A stretch of DNA of 64,000 nucleotides from JBFHRE01 sp041746105. Its GTDB lineage: Bacteria; Actinomycetota; Acidimicrobiia; Spongiisociales; ZC4RG35. The stretch is taken from the NCBI GenBank assembly GCA_041746105.1, contig JBGTHP010000011.1, positions 5,954-69,953 of the forward strand. The letters run 5' to 3'. Positions within the stretch are counted from its first letter, which is position 1; every line of letters begins with the position of its first letter. Under the pieces are notes generated by a model. The model did not search any database, was not told where the DNA came from, and saw nothing but the letters and a program-made list of their open reading frames with translations. Position numbers and translations under genes: made by a program. Of this stretch, positions 6,832-16,922 are shown in pieces.

Positions 6832-8661
6832 CTACTGCTTCTTTGCGGCCAGTTTGCGGTCGGATTCGGTCAGATGACGTTTGCGCACCCGAATCTCCTT
6901 GGGAGTGACCTCGACCAGTTCGTCATCGGCGATCCACTCGATGGCGGTTTCCAGTGTGAGACGGCGCGGAGGAGTGAGTTTGATGGCGTCGTCAGAACCC
7001 GAGGCGCGCACGTTGGTGAGCTGTTTGGCCTTTGCCGGGTTGGCCATCATCTCGTCGGGACGAGAGTTCTCGCCGATGACCATGCCCTCGTAGGTGTCCT
7101 CGCCAGGGCCGATGAACAGCTCCGTTCGTTTCTGCAGGTTGTCGAGTGCAAAGCCGGTCGAGATACCAGACCTGTCGGCCACCACTGCTCCCCCATGCCG
7201 GTGCGGCAACTCTCCCACCCATGGAACCCATCCGTCGTGATGCTGATGCACGAGCGCGGTACCCCTGGTCGCTGTCATCAGCAAGGAGCGGAATCCGAGC
7301 AAGCCCCGGCTTGGCGCAGTCAGAGTGATGATGGTGCGGCCGCGGTCGCCCGGCCTCAGATCGAGCACGGTCCCCTTGCGGGGAGCCACCGCCTGGGTGA
7401 CGGTTCCCACATACTCGTCGGGCACATCGACAACTGCCCGTTCGAGCGGCTCGTGCGGTTTACCCCCGATCTCGCGCAGAATGACTTCCGGACGGCTCAC
7501 CTGAACCTCGAATCCTTCGCGGCGCATCGTCTCGATGAGTACCGCCAACTGCAGTTCGCCGCGGCCTGCCACTTCGATTACTTCGGGAGAGCTCGTCGGC
7601 CCGATGCGAATGGAAACGTTGCCGAGGACCTCGCGATCGAGGCGATCCTTGAGTTGACGCGAAGTCAGGAACTTGCCGTCCTTACCCGAGAGAGGCGAGG
7701 TGTTGACGCCAAACGTCATCCGCAACACAGGCTCGTCGACCACCAGGCGCGGCAGCGGAGTCGGGTTGTTGGGATCGGCCAGGGTGTCGCCGATCTCCAC
7801 CTCCGGAAACCCCGCCACCACGAAGAGATCACCTGCTCTTCGCTCTGTCACGTCGACGCGATCAAGCCCTTCGAAACCCATCAGCTGAGTCAGCTTGCGA
7901 CGAATCGGCGGCTCTTCGTCATTCGAGTGACACAGTGCGACTTGGGAACCCGCTCGCAGCGTGCCCGCGATTACGCGCCCCATTGCCAGACGACCCAGGT
8001 AGTCGGAAGCATCCAGATTGGTCACGATCGCCTGGAGCGACGCCTCTGAGTCACCGGTCGGTGCCGGAATCGTTTCGACGATGGCATCCAGCAGTGGAGC
8101 CAGATCTGACCCATCTGACGGGATACCGATTCCGGTGATGGCTTGCCCATTGCGAGCAATTGTGCTCAGGACGGGAAACTCGATGTGATCCTCAGACGCA
8201 CCCAGATCGAAGAACAACTCGTAAACCTCGTCGATGACGGCGTCGGGCCGAGCGTCGGAGCGGTCGACCTTGTTCAGGACCACCAGCGCCGGAAGGCCCC
8301 GCGCCAAGGCTTTCGACAGCACGTAACGGGTCTGCGGTAGCGGTCCCTCGGCAGCATCAACCAGGAGCATGACACCGTCGACGAGCTCGAGAGCCCTTTC
8401 CACCTCGCCGCCAAAGTCGGCGTGACCCGGGGTATCGACGAGGTTGATCTTGGCGCCCTTCCATTCGATCGAAGCCGCCTTGGCAAGGATCGTGATTCCC
8501 CGCTCACGCTCTTGATCGCTCGAATCGAGCACGCGGTCGACCAAGGCCTCGTGCGCGGCGAACACCCCCGTTTGGCGGAGAAGGGCATCAACCAGGGTGG
8601 TCTTCCCGTGGTCTACGTGCGCGACAATTGCAACATTGCGAATGGAGGGGGTGCCCGACAT
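6832..8661 (-). CDS. typA: Translational GTPase TypA/BipA
   Basis: A 609-residue GTPase from the ATG at 8661; a longer upstream extension is Arg-rich and unlike the family. The G1 motif AHVDHGKTT is at residues 14-22, switch II is DTPGHADFGGEV, and NKVDRSDAR gives the G4 motif. Domain order follows TypA: GTPase, EF-Tu domain II-like, EF-G-like domains and a C-terminal domain with GLLGFRSLLMT. TypA is a ribosome-binding GTPase involved in ribosome assembly and stress adaptation. It is oriented toward the sortase, with the stop codons 11 nt apart. Length and motifs are normal. Confidence 0.95.
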   Translation of the reverse strand: MSGTPSIRNVAIVAHVDHGKTTLVDALLRQTGVFAAHEALVDRVLDSSDQERERGITILAKAASIEWKGAKINLVDTPGHADFGGEVERALELVDGVMLLVDAAEGPLPQTRYVLSKALARGLPALVVLNKVDRSDARPDAVIDEVYELFFDLGASEDHIEFPVLSTIARNGQAITGIGIPSDGSDLAPLLDAIVETIPAPTGDSEASLQAIVTNLDASDYLGRLAMGRVIAGTLRAGSQVALCHSNDEEPPIRRKLTQLMGFEGLDRVDVTERRAGDLFVVAGFPEVEIGDTLADPNNPTPLPRLVVDEPVLRMTFGVNTSPLSGKDGKFLTSRQLKDRLDREVLGNVSIRIGPTSSPEVIEVAGRGELQLAVLIETMRREGFEVQVSRPEVILREIGGKPHEPLERAVVDVPDEYVGTVTQAVAPRKGTVLDLRPGDRGRTIITLTAPSRGLLGFRSLLMTATRGTALVHQHHDGWVPWVGELPHRHGGAVVADRSGISTGFALDNLQKRTELFIGPGEDTYEGMVIGENSRPDEMMANPAKAKQLTNVRASGSDDAIKLTPPRRLTLETAIEWIADDELVEVTPKEIRVRKRHLTESDRKLAAKKQ

Positions 8662-8787
8662 GGCCACCACATGGTACCTGAGCTCGATCGGTCTCCAGCC
8701 GCCGCGATCTCTCCTTCCTCGGGTGCGTACACGACGAATCGGACAAATCCCGGGAAACTTGGGTGAGGATGGCAACGTCAGAGCGAC

Positions 8788-9222
8788 ATGAGACCACTTC
8801 TGGTGATAGCGCTCGGGCTGATTCTCGTTGGCTCGGCATGCGGCGCGCCGGTTGAGAGCCCGGCAGCAGATCTTGCCGGGCGCACGTTCATCGCAGCGAC
8901 TCTGATGACAAATGGAATCGAAACCGACGTTGCCCTATCCCCACCCACGATCAGCTTCTTCGACGGCCAGGTGAACGGCCACAATGGCTGCAACTCGTAT
9001 GTCGGAGTTGCGTTCATCGGGAACACCGGATCCTTCTCGCTCGGCGCCCTTGGCCAGACAAAGATGTTTTGCGTGGATACTGCGGATATCGAGACGGCTT
9101 TTAATGCGGCCGCCTCCCGACTGACCCGGTGGAAACTGGATGGCCAGAAGTTGACTCTGTCTTCTGACGACGGTGAAACGTCCATCGTTCTCGTCGAAAT
9201 GGGTCCGGCCGCGATCAACTGA
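8788..9222 (+). CDS. META/HslJ-domain lipoprotein
   Basis: A 144-residue protein with a signal peptide ending in VGSAC, so Cys18 is a probable lipidation site, followed by a single META domain. The diagnostic GHNGCNSYVG motif is near residues 66-75 and a second Cys in MFCVD could pair with it. META/HslJ domains occur in bacterial outer-surface or heat-shock-related proteins; the molecular role is uncertain. It starts 126 nt upstream of, and divergent from, typA. A GAC-rich leader gives no clear ribosome-binding site. Confidence 0.75.
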   Translation: MRPLLVIALGLILVGSACGAPVESPAADLAGRTFIAATLMTNGIETDVALSPPTISFFDGQVNGHNGCNSYVGVAFIGNTGSFSLGALGQTKMFCVDTADIETAFNAAASRLTRWKLDGQKLTLSSDDGETSIVLVEMGPAAIN

Positions 9223-9256
9223 GCAAACAGGACCAGGCTCGGCTTGAATCACGTCC

Positions 9257-11233
9257 ATGACCCGGTTGGTGGATGTCCATGGCGTACGTGTCATCGAACA
9301 CAGCTTTATTCCGCTGGCCGACGGGACCCGCCTTGCGGCCCGGATCTGGCTCCCGCTGGAAGAGGTCCCCGTCCCCGCAGTCCTCGAATACGTTCCCTAC
9401 CGCAAACGCGGTGGTCTGGAAATCCGCGACGAGATCATGCACCGCTACGTCGCCGCCCGGGGTTATGCCTGTGTCAGGGTCGACTTGCGCGGAAGCGGTG
9501 AGTCGGATGGAATCCTCCTGGGTGAATATCTCCCTCTGGAGCAATCCGACGGGGTCGAGATTGTCGACTGGGTCAGCCGGCAAACCTGGTGCGACGGAGG
9601 CGTCGGGATAATCGGCAAGTCTTGGGGAGGTTTCAACGGGCTTCAGATCGCGTCCCATCGACCGCCCGCGCTTCGGGCCGTGGTTTCGGTGTGCTCCACC
9701 GATGACCGCTACCTCGACGACATCCACCACAAAGGCGGGTCCCTCCTCACCGAAAAACTCGCTTGGGCCTCGACCATGTTCTCCTATCAGTCAACCCCGC
9801 CAGATCCCGATCTAGTGGGTGGCGACTGGCGACAGACATGGCTCGAGCGCCTCGACGCCAACAAACCTTGGATCATCGAGTGGCTTCACCACCTCCTCCG
9901 CGACGACTTCTTCCGAAATGGCTCGGTCGCAGAGGATTTCTCCAAGATCGAAGTCCCGGTACTGGCCGTCGGTGGTTGGGCAGACTCGTACACGAACGCA
10001 ATTTTCCGCCTTCTCGCCGGCCTCGGCTCCCCGGTCAAAGGAGTGATCGGCCCGTGGGTGCATCTGTACCCCCACCAAGGGCTGCCGGGACCGGACATCG
10101 ACTTCCTCGAAATGTGTATCCGTTGGTGGGATCGGTGGCTGAAAGATGTCGACAACGCGGTTGACCAAGGGCCGGCGGTTCTCGCCTACGTACAGGATTC
10201 GATTGCGCCGGCAACCGAATATTCGATCCGCCCCGGTCGGTGGATCGCCCTCGACGCCTGGCCCCAGGCGACCGGCGAGGTTCTGCACCTGACCCCGCTC
10301 GGACTTCGCCCGCAGGCAGGGGGCGACTTCGACCTCGAGATCGACACCGTTCAGAACCTCGGCAGCGCCGGCGGTGAGTTCTGCCCGATGTGGCAGGGCG
10401 CCGATCTCCCGGAGGACCAAGCAGCAGACGACATGATCTCTGTCTGCTTCGATGCTCCCCCGTTCGAACAACCACGCGACATCATCGGTGCGATGGAACT
10501 GGAGATCGAATTCACCGCCACTGCCCCGGCGGGCAACATCATCATCCGGGTCTGCGACGTTTCACCGGACGGCGCGTCGGCGAGGATCGGCTGGATGCCT
10601 GCCAACCTCACTCATCTCGACGGTCACGACCGGGTGACGAGTCTTACGCCGGGCCGGCGCTACGTCGCCACGATCAGGCTCGATGACCTTGCGCACCGGT
10701 TCGCGGCCGGAAACAAGCTTCGTTTGGCTCTGTCGACCACCTACTGGCCGCTGGTATGGCCACCGGCGAACGGCGGGATTCGTATCCATCGCGGGGCGCT
10801 GAGTCTGCCCGGGGTGGTTGATACGGACCGTTCGGTGCCTGCACTTGGGGTCGGCATCGGCGCCGCCACCATGGAGCACTCGTTGGAGAAGCCGGAACGC
10901 CACACGAGATCGTTGACGCAGGCAGAAGACAGCTCGGTTCTCCGAACCGTCGACGACTTCGGCGTTGAGCGTTTTGCCAGTGGACTGACCAGGGCGACGG
11001 TCTGCAATGAAACTTATGAAATCGACGACAACGACCCGCTGACCGCTTCGATGACCACCACATGGACAGAGGAGTTGAGGCGCCCTGGTTGGAAGGTAAA
11101 CACCGAAACGACCACGACGATGACCTCGAGCGCATCCCATTTTCACATCAAGGCGAGGCTGGATGCCTGGGAGAAGGAATCGCTGGTATTTTCCCGAACA
11201 TGGGACGAGCGCATCCCCCGGGTTGGCACCTAG
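9257..11233 (+). CDS. CocE/NonD-family (S15-like) hydrolase
   Basis: A 658-residue alpha/beta-hydrolase of the X-Pro dipeptidyl-peptidase S15/CocE family. The nucleophile elbow is GKSWGG (Ser122), preceded by the family motif VRVDLRGSGESDG. A middle helical cap carries WWDRWLKDVDN, and a C-terminal jelly-roll domain (X-Pro dipeptidyl C-terminal type) starts near residue 330. Family members hydrolyse esters or amides such as acyl-amino acids, cocaine or glutaryl compounds; the substrate here is unknown. No signal peptide. It follows the META lipoprotein by 34 nt. The last ~100 residues are rich in charged residues and Thr. Confidence 0.8.
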   Translation: MTRLVDVHGVRVIEHSFIPLADGTRLAARIWLPLEEVPVPAVLEYVPYRKRGGLEIRDEIMHRYVAARGYACVRVDLRGSGESDGILLGEYLPLEQSDGVEIVDWVSRQTWCDGGVGIIGKSWGGFNGLQIASHRPPALRAVVSVCSTDDRYLDDIHHKGGSLLTEKLAWASTMFSYQSTPPDPDLVGGDWRQTWLERLDANKPWIIEWLHHLLRDDFFRNGSVAEDFSKIEVPVLAVGGWADSYTNAIFRLLAGLGSPVKGVIGPWVHLYPHQGLPGPDIDFLEMCIRWWDRWLKDVDNAVDQGPAVLAYVQDSIAPATEYSIRPGRWIALDAWPQATGEVLHLTPLGLRPQAGGDFDLEIDTVQNLGSAGGEFCPMWQGADLPEDQAADDMISVCFDAPPFEQPRDIIGAMELEIEFTATAPAGNIIIRVCDVSPDGASARIGWMPANLTHLDGHDRVTSLTPGRRYVATIRLDDLAHRFAAGNKLRLALSTTYWPLVWPPANGGIRIHRGALSLPGVVDTDRSVPALGVGIGAATMEHSLEKPERHTRSLTQAEDSSVLRTVDDFGVERFASGLTRATVCNETYEIDDNDPLTASMTTTWTEELRRPGWKVNTETTTTMTSSASHFHIKARLDAWEKESLVFSRTWDERIPRVGT

Positions 11234-11313
11234 CCAACTTTGGGCCCGAGACCACACCACCCGTGCACCAGCCCTGGGTTCACAACCCCCACCAACTTTG
11301 GCCCGAGACCACA
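11234..11313. repeat. Intergenic direct repeat, two copies
   Basis: CCAACTTTGGGCCCGAGACC at 11234-11253 recurs at 11292-11310 with one G deleted; both copies continue ACA. They fill the space between the convergent CocE gene and the first MttB gene. The CCAACTTT start resembles the CCGAACTTTCG start of the repeats at 57596 and 57734, so these may be members of a dispersed intergenic repeat family (inference). Confidence 0.6.
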
Positions 11314-11318
11314 TCAGC

Positions 11319-12851
11319 TCAAGCGGGCACTCCCCCTTCGGTGGTGCGTCGCGCCACGAAGTCGGCGAGTTCGGCAGCGACCCCGCCGTCGAGGGGCGGT
11401 GGTTCGAAATCGGACAGCACTTGTTTGTAGACCTGCTCTGCTCTCCGATCCGCAGTCATGCCTCCTGCCAACTGCCAGTTTTCGAAGTTTTGCCAGTTGG
11501 AGACGATCGGGGCATAGAACGCCGTCTCGTAACGCTCCAGGGTGTGGGCGGCGCCAAAGAAGTGACCGCCGGGCCCGACCTCGGCGATGGCGTCGAGCGC
11601 CATCTCTGTCGCGTCGACCTTTATCGGGACGAGAAACTCGGCCATCATCTGAAGAATCTCGACATCGATGACGAACTTCTCAAAACTGGCCACAAGCCCG
11701 CCCTCCATCCAGCCCGCACCGTGCATGACGAGGTTGGCGCCTCCCAAGACCGCACCCCACAACGACATTTCCGCCTCGTATGCCGCCTGGGCGTCGACCG
11801 CGTTTCCGGCGGTTGCGTTCGACGAGCGGTACGGGATGCCGTAGCGCCGAGCGAGTTGGCCACCAGCCATCGCAGCACGGGTGTACTCGGGCGTGCCAAA
11901 CGCAGGCGCACCCGATTTCATGTCGACGTTTGAAGTAAATCCGCCGTACATCACCGGCGCCCCCGGTTTCACCATCTGCGTGAATGCGAGACCTGCCAAG
12001 GCTTCGGCGTTCTGTTGAACTAGCGCTCCGGCGAGCGACGCCGGCGCCATCGCTCCTGCCAAGGTGAAAGGCGTGATCACCACAACCTGATTCATTCTCG
12101 CCATCTCGGTCAGGCCCTCGATCATCGGACCATCGAGCCGGAGCGGGGAAGATGTGTTGATGATGGTGAACAGCGATGGTTCGGTGGCGAGCTGTTCTCG
12201 GTTGATGCCGCGACCGATCCGAACGATTTCGAGGGCATCCAGAATCCGACCGCGGCCCAGCGAATAGGCGTGATAGACCTTGTCGCTCAGCGTCACGAAC
12301 GCAGCCAACGCATCCAAATGGCGGGTTGACGGAGGAAGATCCACCGGTTCAACCGGGTACCCGCCAAACGCATGAACCACGTTGAACGCCTGACCGAGGC
12401 GAAGGAAGTTTTGATAGTCCTCGAAATTTCCTGGCCGCCGGCCGTTCTCGAAGGATGAAGAGTTGGGGGCCGACGCCACAGAGCAGAAGTTGACGTGGTT
12501 CCCGCCGACCGTCAGGTTGTGTTCTGGATTGCGGGCGTGCAGCGTGAACGTCGACGGTGCCTTGGAAACATGCTCCATCACAAGAGCGGGATCGAAGCGC
12601 ACACGTTGGGTCCCAGATTCGACGTCGGCCCCCGCATCGCCGAGAACGGCCAACGCTTCGGGATGAAGAAAGTCCATGCCGATTTCGCTCAGGATCCGAA
12701 GCGAAGCATGGTGGATGGTCTCCAGCTGATCCTCCGAAAGTACAGCCGTATTGCCGTATGGGTTCGTTACACGGCGCCAGGCCTGCTGATGGATCCCGCC
12801 GCCACCCCGGCTCGCTCGACGTCCTTCTCTGGTTGAACCCTCGCGGGGCAT
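11319..12851 (-). CDS. Pyrrolysine-free MttB-family (trimethylamine/betaine-type) methyltransferase, paralogue 1
   Basis: A 510-residue TIM-barrel protein of the COG5598 MttB superfamily, full length without any in-frame TAG, so it is not a pyrrolysine enzyme. Family motifs include LTPFTLAGAMAP (here VVITPFTLAGAMAP), MVKPGAPVMYGGFTSNVDM and HGAGWMEGGL. Non-Pyl members include glycine betaine:corrinoid methyltransferases and other quaternary-amine demethylases, so a betaine-like substrate is the most reasonable guess. It lies 18 nt downstream of the second paralogue as the last gene of a DMGDH-mttB-mttB operon. No corrinoid protein gene is adjacent; the nearest is at 41510. The N-terminus is Arg/Gly-rich, which is common in this subfamily. 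Confidence 0.85.
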   Translation of the reverse strand: MPREGSTREGRRASRGGGGIHQQAWRRVTNPYGNTAVLSEDQLETIHHASLRILSEIGMDFLHPEALAVLGDAGADVESGTQRVRFDPALVMEHVSKAPSTFTLHARNPEHNLTVGGNHVNFCSVASAPNSSSFENGRRPGNFEDYQNFLRLGQAFNVVHAFGGYPVEPVDLPPSTRHLDALAAFVTLSDKVYHAYSLGRGRILDALEIVRIGRGINREQLATEPSLFTIINTSSPLRLDGPMIEGLTEMARMNQVVVITPFTLAGAMAPASLAGALVQQNAEALAGLAFTQMVKPGAPVMYGGFTSNVDMKSGAPAFGTPEYTRAAMAGGQLARRYGIPYRSSNATAGNAVDAQAAYEAEMSLWGAVLGGANLVMHGAGWMEGGLVASFEKFVIDVEILQMMAEFLVPIKVDATEMALDAIAEVGPGGHFFGAAHTLERYETAFYAPIVSNWQNFENWQLAGGMTADRRAEQVYKQVLSDFEPPPLDGGVAAELADFVARRTTEGGVPA

Positions 12852-12869
12852 TGTCAGAATCCTCTATCT

Positions 12870-14405
12870 CTAGGAGACGGGGTGAGCCCCGCCCTCGCGT
12901 ATTCGTCGCTCCTTGAACTCGGTGAGTGCACCCAGTCGATCGGAGTCAAAGGGGGGCTGCTCGAACTCGTCCAAAACCTTCCTCCATATCCGGTTGGCTC
13001 GTTGAGTCGCGTCAAGTGAGCCGTTCTCTGCCCACAATCCGTAGTTCGACCAGTCGGACACCAGTGGTGAGTAGAAGGCGTTTGCGTAGCGCTCCATGGT
13101 GTGAGGTGTACCAAAAAAGTGGCCCCCTGGTTGAACATCGACAAGCGCTTCCCATGCGTATTCGGCTTCGCCCTGGTCCAACGGACTGAAACTCTCTGCG
13201 TACATCTGGAGCACCTCGACGTCGGTTATGAGTTTTTCGTAGGACGCAGCCAAACCTCCCTCGAGCCACCCTGCCGCGTGCAGAACCATGTTCGCCCCTC
13301 CCATCAGGGCGCCAAACAGGCTCATCATCGTCTCGTATGCGCCTTGGACGTCCGGAGCATTCGACGAGGTCGGTCCCGACGAGCGCCAAGGAAGCCCAAG
13401 CCGTCTCGCCAGTTGCCCGGCCGCGATGGACGCCTTCACATACTCCGGCGTTCCAAACGCCGGCGAACCCGAACGCATATCGACATTTGAGGTGAAGGCG
13501 CCGTACATCACGGGCGTGCCCGGGTTCACGATCTGGGCCAAGGCGATTCCGGCTATCGCTTCTGCGTGCTGAAGCACCAGGGCTCCCTTGATCGTCACCG
13601 GCGCCATCGCCCCCGCCAGGGTGAATGGCGTTATGACGAGGACCTGGCCCGCGGTCGCGAAGTCGATTATCCCCTGGCACATCGGAATGTCGAGTTGTCG
13701 CGGTGAGTTCGAATTGATCACCGACCATGTGAATGGCCGCTCCCTGAACTCGTCGACGGTCACGCCGTTGGCGAGCCGGATCATTTCAAAACAGTCGACA
13801 ACCTGCGGATTCCCCCTCGCATAGACGAAAGGAACCTTGTCGCTGTCGGTCATGGCCGAGTATGCCATTTCGAGATGCCGGAACTCCGGCGGTACATCCA
13901 TCGGTTCGACTGTCGCCCCGGTCAGATGGAGCACGTCGAATGACTGGGTCAGCCTGGTCATCTCGACAAAGTCGGACAAAGTCCCGGGACGTCGCCCGCG
14001 GTCGAGGTCGGTGGCGTGGGGCGGTCCGGAGACAGGAACAAAGGCAACGGATCTTCCGCCGAAAGTCAGATCCCTCTCTGGATTTCGACTGAAGATGTCG
14101 AAGGAAGAAGGAGCAAAAGACAGCGCCTGCTCCATTGCCTCCGGATCGAGGCGGACCATGAGCGAGTCCTGGTCGATAGCAGCGCCGGTCTCACCGAATC
14201 GTTCTCTCGCCTCCGGCAGCAGCACCCTGATCCCATGCTCCCCGAGAAGCCTCAACGCGAATGAGTGGATGTGCTCCACCTCATCCTCGGAGAGAATCGT
14301 GAGCGGGCCAAGAGGATTGGAAAGGCGTCGGTAGTCACGGAAGACAACTGTGCGTAGACGTTCCTCGCCACGCCGTCGGCGAGCGCGGCTCGGGGCCTCT
14401 CCCAT
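12870..14405 (-). CDS. Pyrrolysine-free MttB-family methyltransferase, paralogue 2
   Basis: A 511-residue MttB superfamily protein, clearly paralogous to the downstream gene, with VLVITPFTLAGAMAPV, IVNPGTPVMYGAFTSNVDM and LHAAGWLEGGL. No in-frame amber codon. Its start ATG overlaps the last base of the upstream flavoprotein stop (TGATG), implying translational coupling. Likely role: transfer of a methyl group from a quaternary or tertiary amine to a cobalamin protein in the cytosol. Association with a dimethylglycine-dehydrogenase-like enzyme supports a betaine-series substrate, since demethylation of betaine yields dimethylglycine. The exact substrate is not deducible. Confidence 0.85.
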   Translation of the reverse strand: MGEAPSRARRRRGEERLRTVVFRDYRRLSNPLGPLTILSEDEVEHIHSFALRLLGEHGIRVLLPEARERFGETGAAIDQDSLMVRLDPEAMEQALSFAPSSFDIFSRNPERDLTFGGRSVAFVPVSGPPHATDLDRGRRPGTLSDFVEMTRLTQSFDVLHLTGATVEPMDVPPEFRHLEMAYSAMTDSDKVPFVYARGNPQVVDCFEMIRLANGVTVDEFRERPFTWSVINSNSPRQLDIPMCQGIIDFATAGQVLVITPFTLAGAMAPVTIKGALVLQHAEAIAGIALAQIVNPGTPVMYGAFTSNVDMRSGSPAFGTPEYVKASIAAGQLARRLGLPWRSSGPTSSNAPDVQGAYETMMSLFGALMGGANMVLHAAGWLEGGLAASYEKLITDVEVLQMYAESFSPLDQGEAEYAWEALVDVQPGGHFFGTPHTMERYANAFYSPLVSDWSNYGLWAENGSLDATQRANRIWRKVLDEFEQPPFDSDRLGALTEFKERRIREGGAHPVS

Positions 14406-16876
14406 CAGGCCTTCATCCGCTCCATCTTGGGATCGAACAGCGGATCCGCCGCGACCGTGGCGGGATGACGCTCTCCAAAATATTTGACGTCGAGCGCAGT
14501 CCCTTCACCCGCGTGTGCGGGCGGCAGGTAGCCATATGCGATGAATTTGCCAATTGAATAACCCATGTTGGCCGATGTCACATAGCCGACACACTCTGGT
14601 CCTGCGTAGATCGCCTCGCCCCCGATCAGGGCAACGCCGGGTTGGTCGAGTGTCAGACAGCACAATTTCTGAGAAAGCGGTTCACCCGATTGACGACGGG
14701 CGGACTCCGCACCCACAAAACCTTCTTTGTCGAGTCGCACGGTCCAACCAAGGCCGGCTTCGAACGCGTTGTAGTCGGTATGGACGTCCGCACCCCAACC
14801 CCGGTAACCCTTTTCCAGGCGCAAAGAATCAAACGCACCTTGCCCGACGCCGACGATTCCGTGGTCAACTCCGGCAGACCACAACAAATCCCACACCGGC
14901 AACGCGGCGTCGATCGGAAAGTGCAGTTCCCATCCCATCTCACCGGCGTAAGACAAGCGCAACGCCAGCGCCCACGTGTTGCCGAGATCTATCCAGCGCG
15001 CACCGAAATACGGAAACCCTTCGCTCGAAACGTCGGCGGTCGTCACCTTCTCCAGAACGGCGCGAGCGTTGGGCCCCCAAAGCCCGAGGGCAGTCCAACC
15101 ATCGGTGAGATCGGTCAGTTCAACATCGGCGAACCCGCCCTCGTGTTTTACGTTTTCCATCCAGGCGAGGTCTTGAGGTTTGGTTCCCTGACCGACGAAA
15201 TACCAGAGTTCGTTCTCCGCGATTCTGGCGACAGCCAGGTCCCGTTTGACGCCTCCTTTGGGTGTGAGCCAGGTCGTGTAGACGATGCTTCCCACTTTGC
15301 GATCGACGTTGTTCGAACAAAGGTACTGACCGAATTGGACGGCTCTGGCGCCGCGTGTTTTGAGGATCGACAAACCGTGCAGATCCATCAGGCCGACGGT
15401 TTCACGGGTGGCGAGATGTTCTGCCCCCTGGATCTCCGACCAGAACTCGGCCTCCCATCCAGAACGCGCCGGGATCTGGTTTCGGTACCGGTCGACCAGG
15501 CCTGCGTTCGACTGATACCAATTCGGCAGTTCGATGCCGGCAAACACCGTGAAGGACCCCTCCCGCTCGACATGGCGTGCGTGGAATGGCGACAGTCTCG
15601 AGTTACGCGGTGCAGACAATGGTTGGCGAGGATGCATTACCTCGTAGATCTCGGCATAGTTTTTGGCACCGATGACGTCGAGATATTTCGGAGTCGTTTG
15701 GAACTCATGGAAGCGGCGGACGTTGGCTTGACGAAGATCCCACTCGGGTTCACCTGAAACCATCAACTCGGCCGCCGACTTGCCGACTCCGGCTCCGTGG
15801 GTCAACCACGATCCGGTCGCCGTCCACAAACCATGGACGGCCGATTCTCCGATGATCGGCATGCCGTCCACCGGGAAGGCGAAAACGCCATTGATCGCGT
15901 ATGGGAATTCCGGCTCCAGCGAACGCAACATCGGAAACATCCTCTGGCTCTGGGGCCACGCCTCCCCGATGAAGTCCTCCGGCGTGAAAGGATTGATCGC
16001 GGTGCGACCGAGCTGCCGCCATCGCACCGACCGGGGCTTGTGGCGATAGCTGCCTATGCCCCAGGACTTCCAGTGCTGACGGAAGTAGAGGGTTGTGTCC
16101 AACTCCCTGACGGTCGGGAAAGTCACTTCGTGATCCGGATTGCCAGGATCGAAACCGTCCAGCTCCGGCAGCGGACCGGTCGTTACGTACTGATGCTCGT
16201 ATCCGAGCAGTGGCACCGGAATACCGAGCTTCTCTCCGAGTTGCGGGCCCCAGATGTTTGTGCTCACGACCGCATGGTCACATTCGATGCGAGGATGATC
16301 GGCGTTGGCGGTCAGTACGGCCGCAACCGCGCCGCCCCGGATCTCGACATCGGTGACTGCGGTGTGACCGACAAACCGAACCCCCATGACCTCGGCCGCT
16401 TTCTGCATGGCGGCGTTGAGAAGGGGAGAAGCCACAATCGCGCTGTGCTCTACGTAGAGAGCCCCGACGAAGGCTGACGGGTCGACAAGCGGATGCAACG
16501 AATGCGCCTCGTCCGGGCCGACAATGCGAGAGGCAGAACCAAAAGCCTCGCCAGAGCCTTGGAGACGGCGAAGGTCGTTCAACCGGCGTTCAGAAATCGC
16601 AACTTCCAGCTGGCCTCGCTTGTTGTAGTTGTGCCGCCCCGGATCGACATCGTCGAGTTCGCCGTATAGCCGGCTGCCGTACATGGCGAACTGGGTGAGG
16701 AGTTTCGAATGGCTGATGGCCACCACTCCACCGGGGGCGTGGCTCGTAGACCCTTCGTTGTGCGCGGTCTCGCCTTTGTCGACCACGATCACGTCTGACC
16801 AGCCCAGCTTGGCGAGATGGAATGCCAGAGACGATCCGACGATGCCGGAGCCGATTACAACCACCCGTGCTCGCAT
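14405..16876 (-). CDS. Dimethylglycine/sarcosine dehydrogenase-like FAD-GcvT fusion flavoprotein
   Basis: An 823-residue protein from the ATG at 16876, which has a good upstream GAAGGA site. The N-terminal Rossmann motif VVVIGSGIVGSS (residues 5-16) begins an FAD-dependent DAO domain; His46 in GSTSHAPGG matches the covalent-FAD histidine of dimethylglycine and sarcosine dehydrogenases. From about residue 430 a GcvT (aminomethyltransferase-like) domain and its C-terminal barrel follow. The family oxidatively removes an N-methyl group and hands the C1 unit to THF as 5,10-methylene-THF. It is the first gene of an operon with two mttB paralogues. A GcvT tail is also found on other N-methyl-amine oxidases, so the substrate is a family-level inference. 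Confidence 0.85.
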   Translation of the reverse strand: MRARVVVIGSGIVGSSLAFHLAKLGWSDVIVVDKGETAHNEGSTSHAPGGVVAISHSKLLTQFAMYGSRLYGELDDVDPGRHNYNKRGQLEVAISERRLNDLRRLQGSGEAFGSASRIVGPDEAHSLHPLVDPSAFVGALYVEHSAIVASPLLNAAMQKAAEVMGVRFVGHTAVTDVEIRGGAVAAVLTANADHPRIECDHAVVSTNIWGPQLGEKLGIPVPLLGYEHQYVTTGPLPELDGFDPGNPDHEVTFPTVRELDTTLYFRQHWKSWGIGSYRHKPRSVRWRQLGRTAINPFTPEDFIGEAWPQSQRMFPMLRSLEPEFPYAINGVFAFPVDGMPIIGESAVHGLWTATGSWLTHGAGVGKSAAELMVSGEPEWDLRQANVRRFHEFQTTPKYLDVIGAKNYAEIYEVMHPRQPLSAPRNSRLSPFHARHVEREGSFTVFAGIELPNWYQSNAGLVDRYRNQIPARSGWEAEFWSEIQGAEHLATRETVGLMDLHGLSILKTRGARAVQFGQYLCSNNVDRKVGSIVYTTWLTPKGGVKRDLAVARIAENELWYFVGQGTKPQDLAWMENVKHEGGFADVELTDLTDGWTALGLWGPNARAVLEKVTTADVSSEGFPYFGARWIDLGNTWALALRLSYAGEMGWELHFPIDAALPVWDLLWSAGVDHGIVGVGQGAFDSLRLEKGYRGWGADVHTDYNAFEAGLGWTVRLDKEGFVGAESARRQSGEPLSQKLCCLTLDQPGVALIGGEAIYAGPECVGYVTSANMGYSIGKFIAYGYLPPAHAGEGTALDVKYFGERHPATVAADPLFDPKMERMKA

Positions 16877-16922
16877 CGCGTTCAGTCCTTCCGTGTGTCC
16901 GTCAATCGTAGGCAAAATCCGC

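Noticed and set aside
11319..14405. MttB proteins as pyrrolysine enzymes
   Set aside because: All three MttB frames are full length with no in-frame amber codon, and no pyl genes are visible.
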